Assembly (NCBI RefSeq): GCF_017654605.1
Contig: NZ_CP072113.1
Coordinates: forward strand, 2,046,001-2,110,000
Source: Yimella sp. cx-51
GTDB lineage: Bacteria; Actinomycetota; Actinomycetes; Actinomycetales; Dermatophilaceae
Direction: 5' to 3'
Length of the DNA: 64,000 bases
A program made the position numbers and the translations under genes. Below the pieces are notes generated by a model that worked only from the letters and a program-made list of their open reading frames with translations, did not search any database and was not told the origin of the DNA. This document shows positions 43,454 to 52,178 of this stretch, in pieces (within the stretch, counting starts at the first letter, position 1; each line of letters starts with the position of its first letter).

Positions 43454-44413
43454 GTGGCCATGCCTGACTTTCTGGTGAGCGACAACACCCCTTCGACCTT
43501 CTGGGACAAACTGGTCGGCACCCCGCTCATGATCATCGGCATCGTGATCGTCGCGCTCTTCCTGCGCTGGTTGACCCATCGTGCGATCCGCAAGGTCACC
43601 TCGATGATGGAGCAGCGCAGCGCTGAGCGTGAGCAGGCCTCCGGACGCGCGGCGCGAGTGCTGCGCCAGGCAGCAGGGCTGGACAACGAGCGACGCAAGC
43701 AACGGGCCGCGACACTCGGCTCTTTGTTGCGTTCGGTGTCGACGTTGATCATCTTCACGATCGCCGCGCTGACGATCATGGCCGAGCTCGGCGTACCGCT
43801 TGCTCCCCTGCTGGCGTCCGCCGGTGTCGGCGGTGTCGCCCTGGGTTTCGGCGCGCAGAGCCTGGTCAAGGATTTCCTGTCAGGCGTCTTCATGATCCTT
43901 GAGGACCAGTACGGCGTCGGTGATGTGATCGACACCGGTGAGGCGATCGGCACCGTCGAAGAGGTGACGCTGCGCATCACCCGGCTGCGGGACGCGAACG
44001 GTGTCGTCTGGTACGTGCGCAACGGCGAGATCGTGCGCATCGGCAACCGCTCGCAGGGCTGGTCGGTCGCGCTCGTCGACGTCCCGGTCGCCTACGACCA
44101 GTCGGTGGAGAAGGCATTGGACGTTCTGCGGACGGTCGCCGAGAAGGTCGACGACGACTCCCCCTGGAAGGAAATGCTGCTGGAGGAGCCGCAGGTGGCA
44201 GGTGTCGAATCCGTCAGCGGCGGCGTCGTCACCCTGCGCATCATCGCCAAGACGTTGCCGGGCCAGCAGTACGCGATCTCCCGCGAGCTGCGTGAACGCT
44301 CCAAGGTGGCGCTCGATGCGGCTGGCGTGCGCGGACCCTCGCTGCCGCCGTACGGCTCCGGCGGGTCGACTGGCCCCGCGGGCGCGGGCAACAACGCGGG
44401 TGCCGGAATCTGA
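43454..44413 (+). CDS. MscS-family mechanosensitive ion channel
   Basis: The 319-residue protein has N-terminal hydrophobic helices (LMIIGIVIVALFLRWLTHRA; LIIFTIAALTIMAELGVPLA). The pore-lining TM3 is visible as LLASAGVGGVALGFGAQSLV, followed by KDFLSGVFMILEDQYGVGDV, the strongest MscS signature. The cytoplasmic beta and alpha/beta vestibule follows (ITRLRDANGVVWYVRNGEIV), and a Gly-rich tail ends it. Releases solutes on hypo-osmotic shock. Start is GTG 43454 or ATG 43460. Divergent from malQ; glbO follows after 28 bases in the same direction. Confidence 0.93.
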   Translation: MAMPDFLVSDNTPSTFWDKLVGTPLMIIGIVIVALFLRWLTHRAIRKVTSMMEQRSAEREQASGRAARVLRQAAGLDNERRKQRAATLGSLLRSVSTLIIFTIAALTIMAELGVPLAPLLASAGVGGVALGFGAQSLVKDFLSGVFMILEDQYGVGDVIDTGEAIGTVEEVTLRITRLRDANGVVWYVRNGEIVRIGNRSQGWSVALVDVPVAYDQSVEKALDVLRTVAEKVDDDSPWKEMLLEEPQVAGVESVSGGVVTLRIIAKTLPGQQYAISRELRERSKVALDAAGVRGPSLPPYGSGGSTGPAGAGNNAGAGI

Positions 44414-44441
44414 CGGACGAGCATTTGCGAGACTGAGACCC

Positions 44442-44855
44442 GTGAGCGAGCAGACGACCTATTACGAGTTGTTCGGTGGCGAGCCCACTTTCCACAAACT
44501 CGTCCACGAGTTCTACCGGGGTGTCGCAGACGACCCCGAACTGCGCGCGATGTACCCCGAGCAGGATCTCGAGCCGGCCGAACGTCGCCTCCGGATGTTC
44601 CTGGAGCAGTACTGGGGCGGGCCCACCACCTATTCGCAGGAACGCGGCCACCCGCGCTTGCGGATGCGGCACGTGCCCTTCGTCATCACTCCGGCCCAGC
44701 GCGACCGCTGGTTGCTGCACATGATGAACGCCTGCGACACCCTCGATCTCGCACCCGAGCTGGACAACCTGCTGCGTGACTACCTCACCCGCGCCGCGTA
44801 TTCCCTGGTGAACGCCCCCGAGGGCGCCGACTCGCCCGGGCTCCCGCAAGCCTGA
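44442..44855 (+). CDS. glbO: Group II truncated haemoglobin (GlbO-like)
   Basis: The 137-residue 2-over-2 globin resembles mycobacterial GlbO closely: FYRGVADDPELRAMYPEQDL, RRLRMFLEQYWGGPTTYSQE and RGHPRLRMRHVPFVITPAQR, then DRWLLHM with the group II Trp at G8. The proximal His lies in MRHVPF. Binds O2 or CO with haem and may help oxygen delivery or NO/peroxide chemistry. GTG at 44442. It follows the MscS gene and precedes the GH13 gene; no functional link is evident. Confidence 0.92.
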   Translation: MSEQTTYYELFGGEPTFHKLVHEFYRGVADDPELRAMYPEQDLEPAERRLRMFLEQYWGGPTTYSQERGHPRLRMRHVPFVITPAQRDRWLLHMMNACDTLDLAPELDNLLRDYLTRAAYSLVNAPEGADSPGLPQA

Positions 44856-44920
44856 GATCGGCACACCGTGGCGGCCGGCCGATTTGAAGAACGGGCACGG
44901 ACGTCCCAGACTCGACCACC

Positions 44921-46639
44921 GTGACTTCCCACCAGATCGACGTGACCCGCACCGGCAACGAACTTCACCACGGCACTTCCCACTCCGCGTGGTGGCGCAG
45001 CGCCGTGATCTACCAGATCTACCCGCGTTCCTGGGCTGACGCCTCCGGCGACGGCATCGGTGACCTGCCCGGCATCACCGCACGTCTGCCCTACCTGCGC
45101 GACCTCGGCGTGGACGCCGTCTGGCTTTCGCCGTTCTACACCTCGCCGCAGGCCGACGCCGGCTACGACGTGGCCGACTACCGCGACATCGACCCCATCT
45201 TCGGGACGCTGGCTGACGCCGAAACCCTTGTGCAGGAAGCACATTCGCTCGACCTCAAGGTGATCGTCGACCTCGTGCCCAACCACTCGTCGGACGAGCA
45301 CGAGTGGTTCCAGGCGGCGCTCGCGGCAGCACCGGGCTCGCCCGAGCGAGACCTCTACATGTTCCGCGACGGCAAGGGCGAGGACGGGCAGGAGCCGCCC
45401 AACAATTGGCAGAGCGTCTTCGGCGGCCGTGCCTGGACCCGCGTGACCGAGCCGGACGGCACCCCCGGCCAGTGGTACCTGCACCTGTTCGACCCCAAGC
45501 AGCCCGATTTCAACTGGGAGAACCCGCGCGTGCGCGAGGAGTTCGAGTCGATCCTGCGCTTCTGGCTCGACCGCGGTGTCGACGGTTTCCGGGTGGACGT
45601 CGCGCACGGGCTGATCAAGGAAGACGGCCTGCCCGACTGGACCGGCGCGATGAACATGCTCGACCTCACCGACCTCGACAAGCAGCACCCGCCCATGTGG
45701 GACCAGGACGGCGTGCACGAGATCTACCAGCAGTGGCGCACCATCCTCGACTCGTACAACACCACCGGTGACAGCTCGAACGACCGCATCATGTGCGCCG
45801 AGGCGTGGGTCGACCCGCCGTCCCGGGCGGCTCTCTTCGTGCGGCAGAACGAGTTCCACCAGGCCTTCAACTTCGACTTCCTGCAGACCGCCTGGCGCGC
45901 GGAGGATCTGCGCGAGGTGATCTCAGCGTCCTACGCCGCCAACGACTCGGTCGGCGCGCCGACCACCTGGGTGTTGTCGAACCACGACGTCGTCCGCCAC
46001 GCCTCGCGGCTCGGACTGCCGATCGGTCGTCCGCGTCCCAATGGCATCGGCGCCGATGACGAACAGCCGGACGCCGTCGCCGGTCTGCGTCGCGCACGTG
46101 CGGCAACCACGCTGATGCTCGCGTTGCCTGGCGGCTCCTACCTCTACCAGGGCGAGGAACTCGGATTGCCCGACCACACGTCCATGCCGGACGAGGTGCG
46201 TCAGGACCCGACCTTCGCTCGCACCGACGGCAAGGAATTGGGCCGGGACGGCTGCCGGGTGCCGATGGTCTGGGAGAAGGACGCTCCGGCATACGGCTTC
46301 AACTCCAGCGGCGAGGCGTGGCTGCCCCAGCCCGACAGCTACGGACCGCTGGCCGCCGACCAGCAGGCTGGGGTCGACGGATCCACGCTTGAGCTCTACC
46401 GCGCGCTGCTGCGGATTCGTCGTGAGCGTGACCTGGGCGAGGGTTCGATCGTGGCCGTCGAGTCCGGACAGAACGTCGTCTCGTACGCGGTCACCAGCGA
46501 TCAGCACACAATGTTCGTGCTGCTCAACCTCGGCGCGGACGCTGTCGAACTGCCCTCTGGAGCAACGGTTCTCGTGTCCAGCGAACCAGATGTGACCACT
46601 GTGGTGCCGACCGACACCGCGGTCTGGTTCACGGTCTGA
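44921..46639 (+). CDS. Alpha-glucosidase, GH13 family
   Basis: The 572-residue enzyme resembles oligo-1,6-glucosidase/alpha-glucosidase (GH13_30-like). Barrel start AVIYQIYPRSWADASGDGIG; region I VIVDLVPNHSSDEHEWF; nucleophile Asp in DGFRVDVAHGL; acid/base Glu in RIMCAEAWVDPP; third Asp in TWVLSNHDVVRHASRLG. A C-terminal beta-sandwich follows. No signal peptide, so intracellular hydrolysis of short alpha-glucosides (maltose, isomaltose or trehalose-like) is likely. Convergent with the hypothetical gene at 46657 with only 17 bases between stops. Confidence 0.9.
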   Translation: MTSHQIDVTRTGNELHHGTSHSAWWRSAVIYQIYPRSWADASGDGIGDLPGITARLPYLRDLGVDAVWLSPFYTSPQADAGYDVADYRDIDPIFGTLADAETLVQEAHSLDLKVIVDLVPNHSSDEHEWFQAALAAAPGSPERDLYMFRDGKGEDGQEPPNNWQSVFGGRAWTRVTEPDGTPGQWYLHLFDPKQPDFNWENPRVREEFESILRFWLDRGVDGFRVDVAHGLIKEDGLPDWTGAMNMLDLTDLDKQHPPMWDQDGVHEIYQQWRTILDSYNTTGDSSNDRIMCAEAWVDPPSRAALFVRQNEFHQAFNFDFLQTAWRAEDLREVISASYAANDSVGAPTTWVLSNHDVVRHASRLGLPIGRPRPNGIGADDEQPDAVAGLRRARAATTLMLALPGGSYLYQGEELGLPDHTSMPDEVRQDPTFARTDGKELGRDGCRVPMVWEKDAPAYGFNSSGEAWLPQPDSYGPLAADQQAGVDGSTLELYRALLRIRRERDLGEGSIVAVESGQNVVSYAVTSDQHTMFVLLNLGADAVELPSGATVLVSSEPDVTTVVPTDTAVWFTV

Positions 46640-46656
46640 TCAGTCCTTTCGCGGCC

Positions 46657-47274
46657 TCAGCGGGTGAGTACGAAACCTGCTGGGGTCGCGAGTCGTCCCC
46701 ACGGGCCGTGGCGATGCCAGGTGGCGGTGTCGCCGACGAGGAAGCCCAGGGCGTCGGCAGCGAAGGCGGCGCCGGCCGGGATGTCGTCGTGCAGCCGGCG
46801 TCCCCAGACCCGCTCGCGCAAGGCGGCCACAGCAGCCGCTCCGGCGCCGGGCGGGGTGCCGTCGGCCACTTCGAGCACACCCAGACGGGCTGCGTCGCGC
46901 AGCGATTCGGTGGCGATCTCCTCGTGCGCCTCCCAGCCGGAACGCGGCGGGGTGATCGCCAGCCAGGACGCCGAAACCTGTTGCGGCGGAAGATAAATCG
47001 AGCTGCCTTCTTCGCGGGCGAAGCGGTCGCGCAACGCCACCAAAGGCACCGCAACATCGATCTCCACTTCCTCCGCGAGCCGTTGGACGCGTAGCCCGAG
47101 GGTCAGCCCGGCGTGAGTAAGGCTGCGCCCCGGCAACACCTCGACCCAGGTGGCGAGGACGCTTCCGATCGCCTGAATACGCATCGCGCCATCGGGCGAG
47201 ACCCGCAGGGCTCGGCGCACGAAGGTGGCGAGGTCGGTGCCGGCCTGTGCGTCCTCGAGCTGCAGCGTTGTCAC
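46657..47274 (-). CDS. Conserved hypothetical actinobacterial protein
   Basis: The 205-residue soluble protein is not recognised by name. It starts VTTLQLEDAQAGTDLATFVR, contains AMRIQAIGSVLATWVEVLPG, LGLRVQRLAEEVEIDVAVPL and RFAREEGSSIYLPPQQVSAS, and ends ATWHRHGPWGRLATPAGFVL. The GTG at 47274 overlaps the stop of the upstream thioesterase (GTGA), which settles the start and shows co-translation. The conserved partner suggests a role near acyl-CoA metabolism, but no catalytic motif is visible. Confidence 0.7.
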   Translation of the reverse strand: MTTLQLEDAQAGTDLATFVRRALRVSPDGAMRIQAIGSVLATWVEVLPGRSLTHAGLTLGLRVQRLAEEVEIDVAVPLVALRDRFAREEGSSIYLPPQQVSASWLAITPPRSGWEAHEEIATESLRDAARLGVLEVADGTPPGAGAAAVAALRERVWGRRLHDDIPAGAAFAADALGFLVGDTATWHRHGPWGRLATPAGFVLTR

Positions 47275-47720
47275 CGGCGGTCTCGGCGCTTCATCGGGAC
47301 GGGCTCGCCGAGGTACTTCTCCAGGTCTGCCTTGGTCTCTGCGGAGATTCGGCTGGGTCGCTGCATCTCCATGTCGAAGGTCACGAGCGTGCCTTCGGAC
47401 CGGGCGTAGACGGTCGCATCCTCCTCCCGCGAGGAGAGCACTTCGTAGGCGAGGTCGAAGGATGCGGCGGCGATGCGCGACACCCACATGGCGATCGTGA
47501 TCGTCGGTCCGCGATAGGGCAGTTGCTGCAGGTAGTCGATCTCGCTGCGCGCGACCAGCAACGGCTGCTTGTCATGGCCGAGGTCGCCGAACCATTCGCG
47601 CATGCCCAGCACACGCGCTTCCTCAAGTAACCGCAGGAATTGCACGTTGTTGACGTGACGGTTGGCGTCCATGTCCGACCAACGCAGTGGGACGTCGACG
47701 TAGTACGGGCGTTTCGGCAT
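47271..47720 (-). CDS. Acyl-CoA thioesterase, 4HBT (hot-dog fold) family
   Basis: The 149-residue hot-dog thioesterase has the catalytic-region signature RWSDMDANRHVNNVQFLRLL (D-x-x-x-H-V-N-N) and SEIDYLQQLPYRGPTITIAM, like actinobacterial 4-hydroxybenzoyl-CoA-type thioesterases. Start at ATG 47720 (MPKRPYYVDVPLRWSDMDAN); ATGs 9 and 12 bases upstream are possible. Divergent from tesB, with about 50 bases between, so two thioesterases share one promoter region. Confidence 0.88.
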   Translation of the reverse strand: MPKRPYYVDVPLRWSDMDANRHVNNVQFLRLLEEARVLGMREWFGDLGHDKQPLLVARSEIDYLQQLPYRGPTITIAMWVSRIAAASFDLAYEVLSSREEDATVYARSEGTLVTFDMEMQRPSRISAETKADLEKYLGEPVPMKRRDRR

Positions 47721-47770
47721 GACGCCCATCATGTCAACAGGTGCCGATGAGCCCTCGATAGAGTCGCAAG

Positions 47771-48724
47771 GTGAGCTCCAACGATGCCCCTGCCGCTGAT
47801 TTCGATCCCGTCGCCGACCTGCTGGAGGTGCTGACCCTCGAGCCACGGGGCACAACCCGCTTCGGACCGCTGGACGCCTCGACCGACCCGGACGGCAACC
47901 ACAGCCGCGACCTGGAGCTGTACGTCGGACGCAGCCAGGAGACGCCGCACAAGCGCGCCTTCGGCGGGCAGGTGCTGGCGCAGTCGGTGATGGCGGCTGG
48001 CTTGTCGATCCGGTCGAACACCGAGTTGGGTGACCGGCCGATCCACTCGTTGCACGCATACTTCATCCGTCCCGGAGATTCGTTGCAGCCCATCAGTTTT
48101 GCGGTCGAGAACCTGCGCGATGGTCGGTCGTTCTCAGTGCGTCGGGTCTACGCGATGCAGAACGGCCAGACCTTGCTTTCGGCCACGTTGTCCTTCCAGG
48201 TGCCGGCCGAGGGGCTCGACCACCAGGACGAGATGCCCTCGGTGCCCGACCCCGACCGGGTGCGCACCACCGCTGCAGAACTGGAAGGCATCGACCACCC
48301 GGTGGCCGACCACTGGCGCAGCCGGGCGATCGACGTCCGAACCGTCGAGGGCGCGCTCTTCTTCGCGGCCGGACGACAGAAGTACGCGGCGCAGAACGTC
48401 TGGATGAAGACCGTGGCGGCGTTGCCGAACGATCCGCTGATCCACGCGGCGGTGATGGCCTACGCCTCCGACTACACCCTGCTGGAGTCGATCCTGCGCA
48501 AGCACGGCCTGGTCTGGGCGGACAAGCGGCTGCGCGCGGCAAGCCTGGACCACTCGATGTGGTTCCACCGACCGGGCCGCATCGACGAGTGGATGCTCTA
48601 CCAGCAGGAATCCCCCTCGGCGTCCGGTGGTCGCGGCCTGGGGTTGGGCAAGCTCTACGGCATCGACGGGACGCTGGTGTGCACCGTCGCGCAGGAGGGG
48701 ATGCTCCGCCTCAAGGAGGACTGA
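47771..48724 (+). CDS. tesB: Acyl-CoA thioesterase II (TesB)
   Basis: The 317-residue double hot-dog thioesterase hydrolyses medium- to long-chain acyl-CoA. Key phrases: QRAFGGQ-like HKRAFGGQVLAQSVMAAGLS, HSLHAYFIRPGD, DGRSFSVRRVYAMQNGQTLL and the C-terminal SLDHSMWFHRPGRIDEWMLY, holding the catalytic Asp of the Asp-Gln-Thr/Ser triad. GTG start at 47771. Divergent from the 4HBT gene. Confidence 0.93.
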   Translation: MSSNDAPAADFDPVADLLEVLTLEPRGTTRFGPLDASTDPDGNHSRDLELYVGRSQETPHKRAFGGQVLAQSVMAAGLSIRSNTELGDRPIHSLHAYFIRPGDSLQPISFAVENLRDGRSFSVRRVYAMQNGQTLLSATLSFQVPAEGLDHQDEMPSVPDPDRVRTTAAELEGIDHPVADHWRSRAIDVRTVEGALFFAAGRQKYAAQNVWMKTVAALPNDPLIHAAVMAYASDYTLLESILRKHGLVWADKRLRAASLDHSMWFHRPGRIDEWMLYQQESPSASGGRGLGLGKLYGIDGTLVCTVAQEGMLRLKED

Positions 48725-48754
48725 GCACCCCACCCGCGCACGAATCGGCCCGGT

Positions 48755-49519
48755 TCACGACCCAGCGTTGGCCACGATCGCGTCACGCACCCAGGCCGCG
48801 AAGCCTGGTGCGCCATAGGCGTCGTCGTAGGCCGCGGTGAAGCGTTGATCGCTGACGTACATCTCCCCCAGTCCGATCTGCATCTGCTTGGAGCAGTCGT
48901 AGAACCAGCGGCTGATGTGCTGACGGTGTGACTCCACGAGGTCGATCGCTCGCTGGTCATCGCAGGCGAGCCCGCCCTTGAAGGCTTTGGCCAGAGCGGT
49001 TTGGATCTCGTCGGCCTCGGCCTTGATCTGCTCCCAGTCCTGCTTACCGTACGACCGCGTCCGGCGCTGGGACTGCTTCCACGAATCGGTGTCACCCCAA
49101 CGCTGTTCGGCCTCCGCCTGCTGCTCCTCGAAGCCGTCTCCGAAGAGCTGCTTCATGTCTTCGGTGGTCATTCGCTGATCATTCATCGTCTTCTCCAATG
49201 CGTTGTCGATCGCCCGGATGAGTTGGGTCAACTCCTCCAGCCTGGACATGACGGCTTCGCGCTGCTGCCGCAGATGGCTTGTCTCATCGCCGGATTCGAG
49301 CAGTTCGGCGATTCGCTCCAGCGGCACCTCAAGTCGGCGGTACACCACGATCTGCTGCAGGCGCCGCAGGTCATCGTCGGTGTAGAGCCGGTAACCGGCG
49401 TACGAGCGCTCGCTCGGCCTGAGGAGTCCGATGCGGTCGTAGTGGTGCAGCGCTCGAACGGTGATGCCGAGTGCATCGGCGACCTGTCCGACCGTCATCG
49501 GTGCGCGTTCTTCCGTCAT
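48755..49519 (-). CDS. MerR-family regulator with TipA-S-type effector domain
   Basis: The 254-residue protein has an N-terminal MerR winged helix (MTVGQVADALGITVRALHHY, then DRIGLLRPSERSYAGYRLYT), a linker coiled coil (about 75-115) and a C-terminal antibiotic-binding TipAS-like domain (KAFKGGLACDDQRAIDLVES, HRQHISRWFYDCSKQMQIGL, GEMYVSDQRF). TipA-type proteins bind thiopeptides or other multi-ring drugs and activate their own promoters. ATG at 49519, preceded by a MerR-type palindrome. Adjacent divergent GNAT could be part of the response. Confidence 0.9.
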   Translation of the reverse strand: MTEERAPMTVGQVADALGITVRALHHYDRIGLLRPSERSYAGYRLYTDDDLRRLQQIVVYRRLEVPLERIAELLESGDETSHLRQQREAVMSRLEELTQLIRAIDNALEKTMNDQRMTTEDMKQLFGDGFEEQQAEAEQRWGDTDSWKQSQRRTRSYGKQDWEQIKAEADEIQTALAKAFKGGLACDDQRAIDLVESHRQHISRWFYDCSKQMQIGLGEMYVSDQRFTAAYDDAYGAPGFAAWVRDAIVANAGS

Positions 49520-49535
49520 GTGATCGACCTTCGGG

Positions 49536-49557
49536 CCTGACGTCGGGTGAGGGTCAA
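49536..49557 (-). promoter_or_regulatory. MerR-type operator/promoter of the TipA-like regulator
   Basis: On the minus strand TTGACC (49557-49552) overlaps the imperfect palindrome CCTCAC-ccgac-GTCAGG (49552-49536; 5 of 6 arm bases match). This is the layout expected of a MerR operator sitting in the promoter spacer, and CCTCACnnnnnGTnAGG is typical of actinobacterial MerR/TipA sites. A convincing -10 is not visible. Confidence 0.5.
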
Positions 49558-49579
49558 GTGCGCTGCAAGAATCGAAGGC

Positions 49580-50167
49580 ATGGATCTGTCTCCTGTCACC
49601 CTGACCGGTCGTCTCGTGCGTTTGGAACCATTGTCCGCTGACCACCACGACGGCCTGGTCGAAGCCACCCGCGACGGGCAGATGTGGGACCGCTGGTACA
49701 CCTCCGCTCCCGAGCCCGGTGAGGTCGGCGCCATGATCGAACAGCGCCTGGCAATGCAGGACGCCGGCGCCATGCTTCCGTTCGTGGCAATCCGCTTGAG
49801 TGACAACGCACTCCTGGGTTCGACGACGTTCTACGACATCAGACCCGAGGTGCCGCGGGTATCGATCGGCTACACCTGGAACCGCGAATCCACGCATGGC
49901 ACGGGCACCAATCCGGAATCGAAGCTGTTGCTCATGGCGCACGCCTTTGAGACGCTGGGATGTGCCGGCGTGCGCTACGAGACGAGTTGGTCGAATCAGC
50001 AGTCACGCACCGCGATCGAACGCCTCGGCGCCCGACTCGACGGCGTGCTGCGCGCCGACAGACTGGAGCGCAACGGGGCGCTGCGTGACACCGTGGTCTA
50101 CTCCGTGCTCGCGCACGAATGGCCGTCAGTCAAGGCAAACCTGGAACACCGGCTGCGGCACCGCTGA
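49580..50167 (+). CDS. GNAT-family acetyltransferase (RimJ/RimL-like)
   Basis: The 195-residue acetyltransferase starts MDLSPVTLTGRLVRLEPLSA, a RimJ/RimL-type opening. It has the cofactor region GYTWNRESTHGTGTNPESKL and SWSNQQSRTAIERLGARLDG, followed by VLRADRLERNGALRDTVVYS. Substrate unknown. Divergent from the TipA-like regulator with 60 bases between. Its TGA stop overlaps, as the palindrome TGATCA, the stop of the convergent GNAT at 50168, leaving no intergenic base. Confidence 0.88.
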   Translation: MDLSPVTLTGRLVRLEPLSADHHDGLVEATRDGQMWDRWYTSAPEPGEVGAMIEQRLAMQDAGAMLPFVAIRLSDNALLGSTTFYDIRPEVPRVSIGYTWNRESTHGTGTNPESKLLLMAHAFETLGCAGVRYETSWSNQQSRTAIERLGARLDGVLRADRLERNGALRDTVVYSVLAHEWPSVKANLEHRLRHR

Positions 50168-50707
50168 TCACTGCACCAAACGGCTGTACATGTACATATC
50201 GCGCCACTGATCGCCCACCCGCTCCCATCCACGCATGAGCCCCTCGCGGTGGAAACCGCAGACCTCGGCGGTACGCCACGAACCCTCGTTCCAGGGTTCG
50301 ACGTACAGCTCCAAGCGGCGCAACTGCTCGAACCCGAACGCCCAATCGGCAATCGTGTCGAGCGCGGCAGCCGCATAGCCGCGACGTCGGTGCTGCGGTG
50401 CGATCCAGTAGCCGACCGAGGCCCGCCCCAGGTCGAGGTTGCGCAGCGCAAGGCTGAGTTGGCCGACAGCCTCATCGGTCTCCAGGTTCGCAACCGCCAG
50501 CGAGTAGCCCCACCCCTGCACCGGCCGCTGCTCTTGGCGGATCAGGTAGGCCTCGATCGCCTCCGGCGTGGGATCGCTCGGGACGCTGGTGATGAGCGGA
50601 ATCAGCGGGTCGTCCGCCACTGAGGCCACCAGAGCTGTGTCCTTGGCCTCGAAGGGCCTCAATCGGATTCGCTCGCCGTCGATCCGGGGCGTCGTGTCGG
50701 TCAGCAT
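50168..50707 (-). CDS. GNAT-family acetyltransferase (RimJ/RimL-like)
   Basis: The 179-residue acetyltransferase has MLTDTTPRIDGERIRLRPFE and the CoA-binding segment YWIAPQHRRRGYAAAALDTI (R-R-x-G-Y/x-A), then LELYVEPWNEGSWRTAEVCG and GFHREGLMRGW. These place it in the ribosomal-protein-alanine acetyltransferase-like family. A start 21 bases upstream (50728) is also possible. It ends tail-to-tail with the preceding GNAT. The two are different subfamily members, not a recent duplication. Confidence 0.87.
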   Translation of the reverse strand: MLTDTTPRIDGERIRLRPFEAKDTALVASVADDPLIPLITSVPSDPTPEAIEAYLIRQEQRPVQGWGYSLAVANLETDEAVGQLSLALRNLDLGRASVGYWIAPQHRRRGYAAAALDTIADWAFGFEQLRRLELYVEPWNEGSWRTAEVCGFHREGLMRGWERVGDQWRDMYMYSRLVQ

Positions 50708-50867
50708 GGGCTCAGTGTTGCCCAGCATGTCGTTTCCGGACGAGTCGATTCACCGTGCAGCAAACGGACTGTACCCGGAGTGACTCGCACCGTTGCTGAA
50801 CAACGCAGTTCGGCTGCCGATCGTGAAATCGCTCGCCCATTCGACCCTGCGTTGGTAAACAGTGAGG

Positions 50868-51641
50868 ATGAGCGAGATTGAAGCCCTCCTGGATCGCTGG
50901 CGCGCCGAGGAACAAGAGCAGCCGCAGGGGTGGGACTTTTCCACACTGGACGGTCGCATGACCGAGTCGGACGAGCCGTGGAGCTTCGACACTGAGGTGC
51001 GTGAAGCTCTCGCAGGAGCGCGGCGCGTGCTCGACATGGGCACCGGAGGCGGCGAGCATCTCCTTCGCTTCCGTGACTTGCTGCCCGCGGACACGACGGC
51101 AACCGAGGGATGGGCACCCAACGTTTCGGTCGCTCAGCAGAATCTCGCGCCTCATAGCATCCACGTCGTGGAGTACGGGGCACCGGACAACGACGTCGAC
51201 TCGGTGCAAATGCCCTTCCCGGACGCTCGATTCGACCTTGTCCTGAACCGCCACGAGTCTTACTCGCCTCATGAGTTGGCGCGCGTGATCGCACCCGGAG
51301 GCATGTTTCTGACCCAGCAGGTCGGCGGGGATGAGTGCGCGGAGCTCGGAGACTGGTTCGGCGAACGTCCGACTCTGCCCCACGTGAACTTCGTGCCGTT
51401 CCGACTCGCACTGGACGCCGCCGGATTCGATGTCGTGGACGGCGCTGAACATGTCGGTGTCTACACCTTCGACGATGTCGCTGCGCTGCTCGCGTACCTG
51501 CAACTGGTGCCTTGGGAGACGCCGGACGACTTCACCGTTGACCGCTATCGGCATCAGCTCCTGGAGCTGCACCAGCGCACCGCCGCAGGCCCTGTCACCA
51601 TGACCCGAAAGCGATTCTGGCTCAAAGGAGTACGCCGATGA
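50868..51641 (+). CDS. Class I SAM-dependent methyltransferase
   Basis: The 257-residue enzyme has the SAM-binding motif I RRVLDMGTGGGEHLLRFRDL (D-x-G-x-G-x-G), motif II around TATEGWAPNVSVAQQNLAP, and the post-motif segment MPFPDARFDLVLNRHESYSP with ELARVIAPGGMFLTQQVGG. Small-molecule or tRNA substrates both possible. ATG at 50868 (MSEIEALLDRWRAEE); a GTG six bases upstream is also available. The following GNAT gene begins 4 bases before its stop. Confidence 0.87.
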   Translation: MSEIEALLDRWRAEEQEQPQGWDFSTLDGRMTESDEPWSFDTEVREALAGARRVLDMGTGGGEHLLRFRDLLPADTTATEGWAPNVSVAQQNLAPHSIHVVEYGAPDNDVDSVQMPFPDARFDLVLNRHESYSPHELARVIAPGGMFLTQQVGGDECAELGDWFGERPTLPHVNFVPFRLALDAAGFDVVDGAEHVGVYTFDDVAALLAYLQLVPWETPDDFTVDRYRHQLLELHQRTAAGPVTMTRKRFWLKGVRR

Positions 51642-52163
51642 TCATTCGTCGCGAGCGACGCACCGACTTCGCCGCCATCAAGCGCGTCGTCGCCGAGGCA
51701 TTCAAGTCGGAGGTCGAGGCCGATCTGGTGGATCGCATCCGGGAGTCGCCTCAGTATCGACCCGACCTCTCTTTCGTCGCGGTCGATGGCGGCGAGGTCG
51801 TCGGGCACGTCATGATCGACGGCTGCGTTGTGCGCAACAGTCAGGGCGAGCGACCCATCGTCATGCTCTCCACTTGCGGTGAGTCCTAGCAGGCACGGTC
51901 GCGGGATCGGACGATCCCTCATCGCCGTGGCGCTCGGTGCGGCAGAGGATGCGGGCGAATCACTCGTGGTGCTGGAAGGCGATCCCGCCTTCTACGTCAA
52001 GAGCGGGTTCGTCTTCGCCGGTGACCACGGGCTGTCTTTGCCGATTCCCGATTGGGCACCCCCCGAAGCAGCGCAGGTCTACCTCCTGCGCGGATACGAC
52101 CCTGCGGACTCCTCCCTGCGCGGGGATGTCGTCTATCCGGCAGCGTTCGACGGCCTGGGGTGA
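51638..52163 (+). pseudogene. GNAT-family acetyltransferase broken by a frameshift near 51875
   Basis: The first frame (51638-51889) gives MIIRRERRTDFAAIKRVVAE through NSQGERPIVMLSTC and then stops early. A second frame continues with SPLAVSPSRHGRGIGRSLIA (the acetyl-CoA loop R/Q-x-x-G-x-G), then GDPAFYVKSGFVFAGDHGLS and LLRGYDPADSSLRGDVVYPA, ending at 52163. One extra base in the run ctctcc-act near 51870-51876 would restore a YhbS-like protein of about 174 residues. Real pseudogene or sequencing error. Overlaps the methyltransferase end by 4 bases. Confidence 0.8.
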
Positions 52164-52178
52164 CTCGCGTCCCTTGAG

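Noticed and set aside
44921-46639. Trehalose synthase or amylosucrase identity for the GH13 gene
   Set aside because: The barrel motifs and length fit alpha-glucosidase better; the extra domains of those enzymes are not present.
49580-50707. Tandem duplication of the two convergent GNAT genes
   Set aside because: They share only general family features and differ in every motif block.
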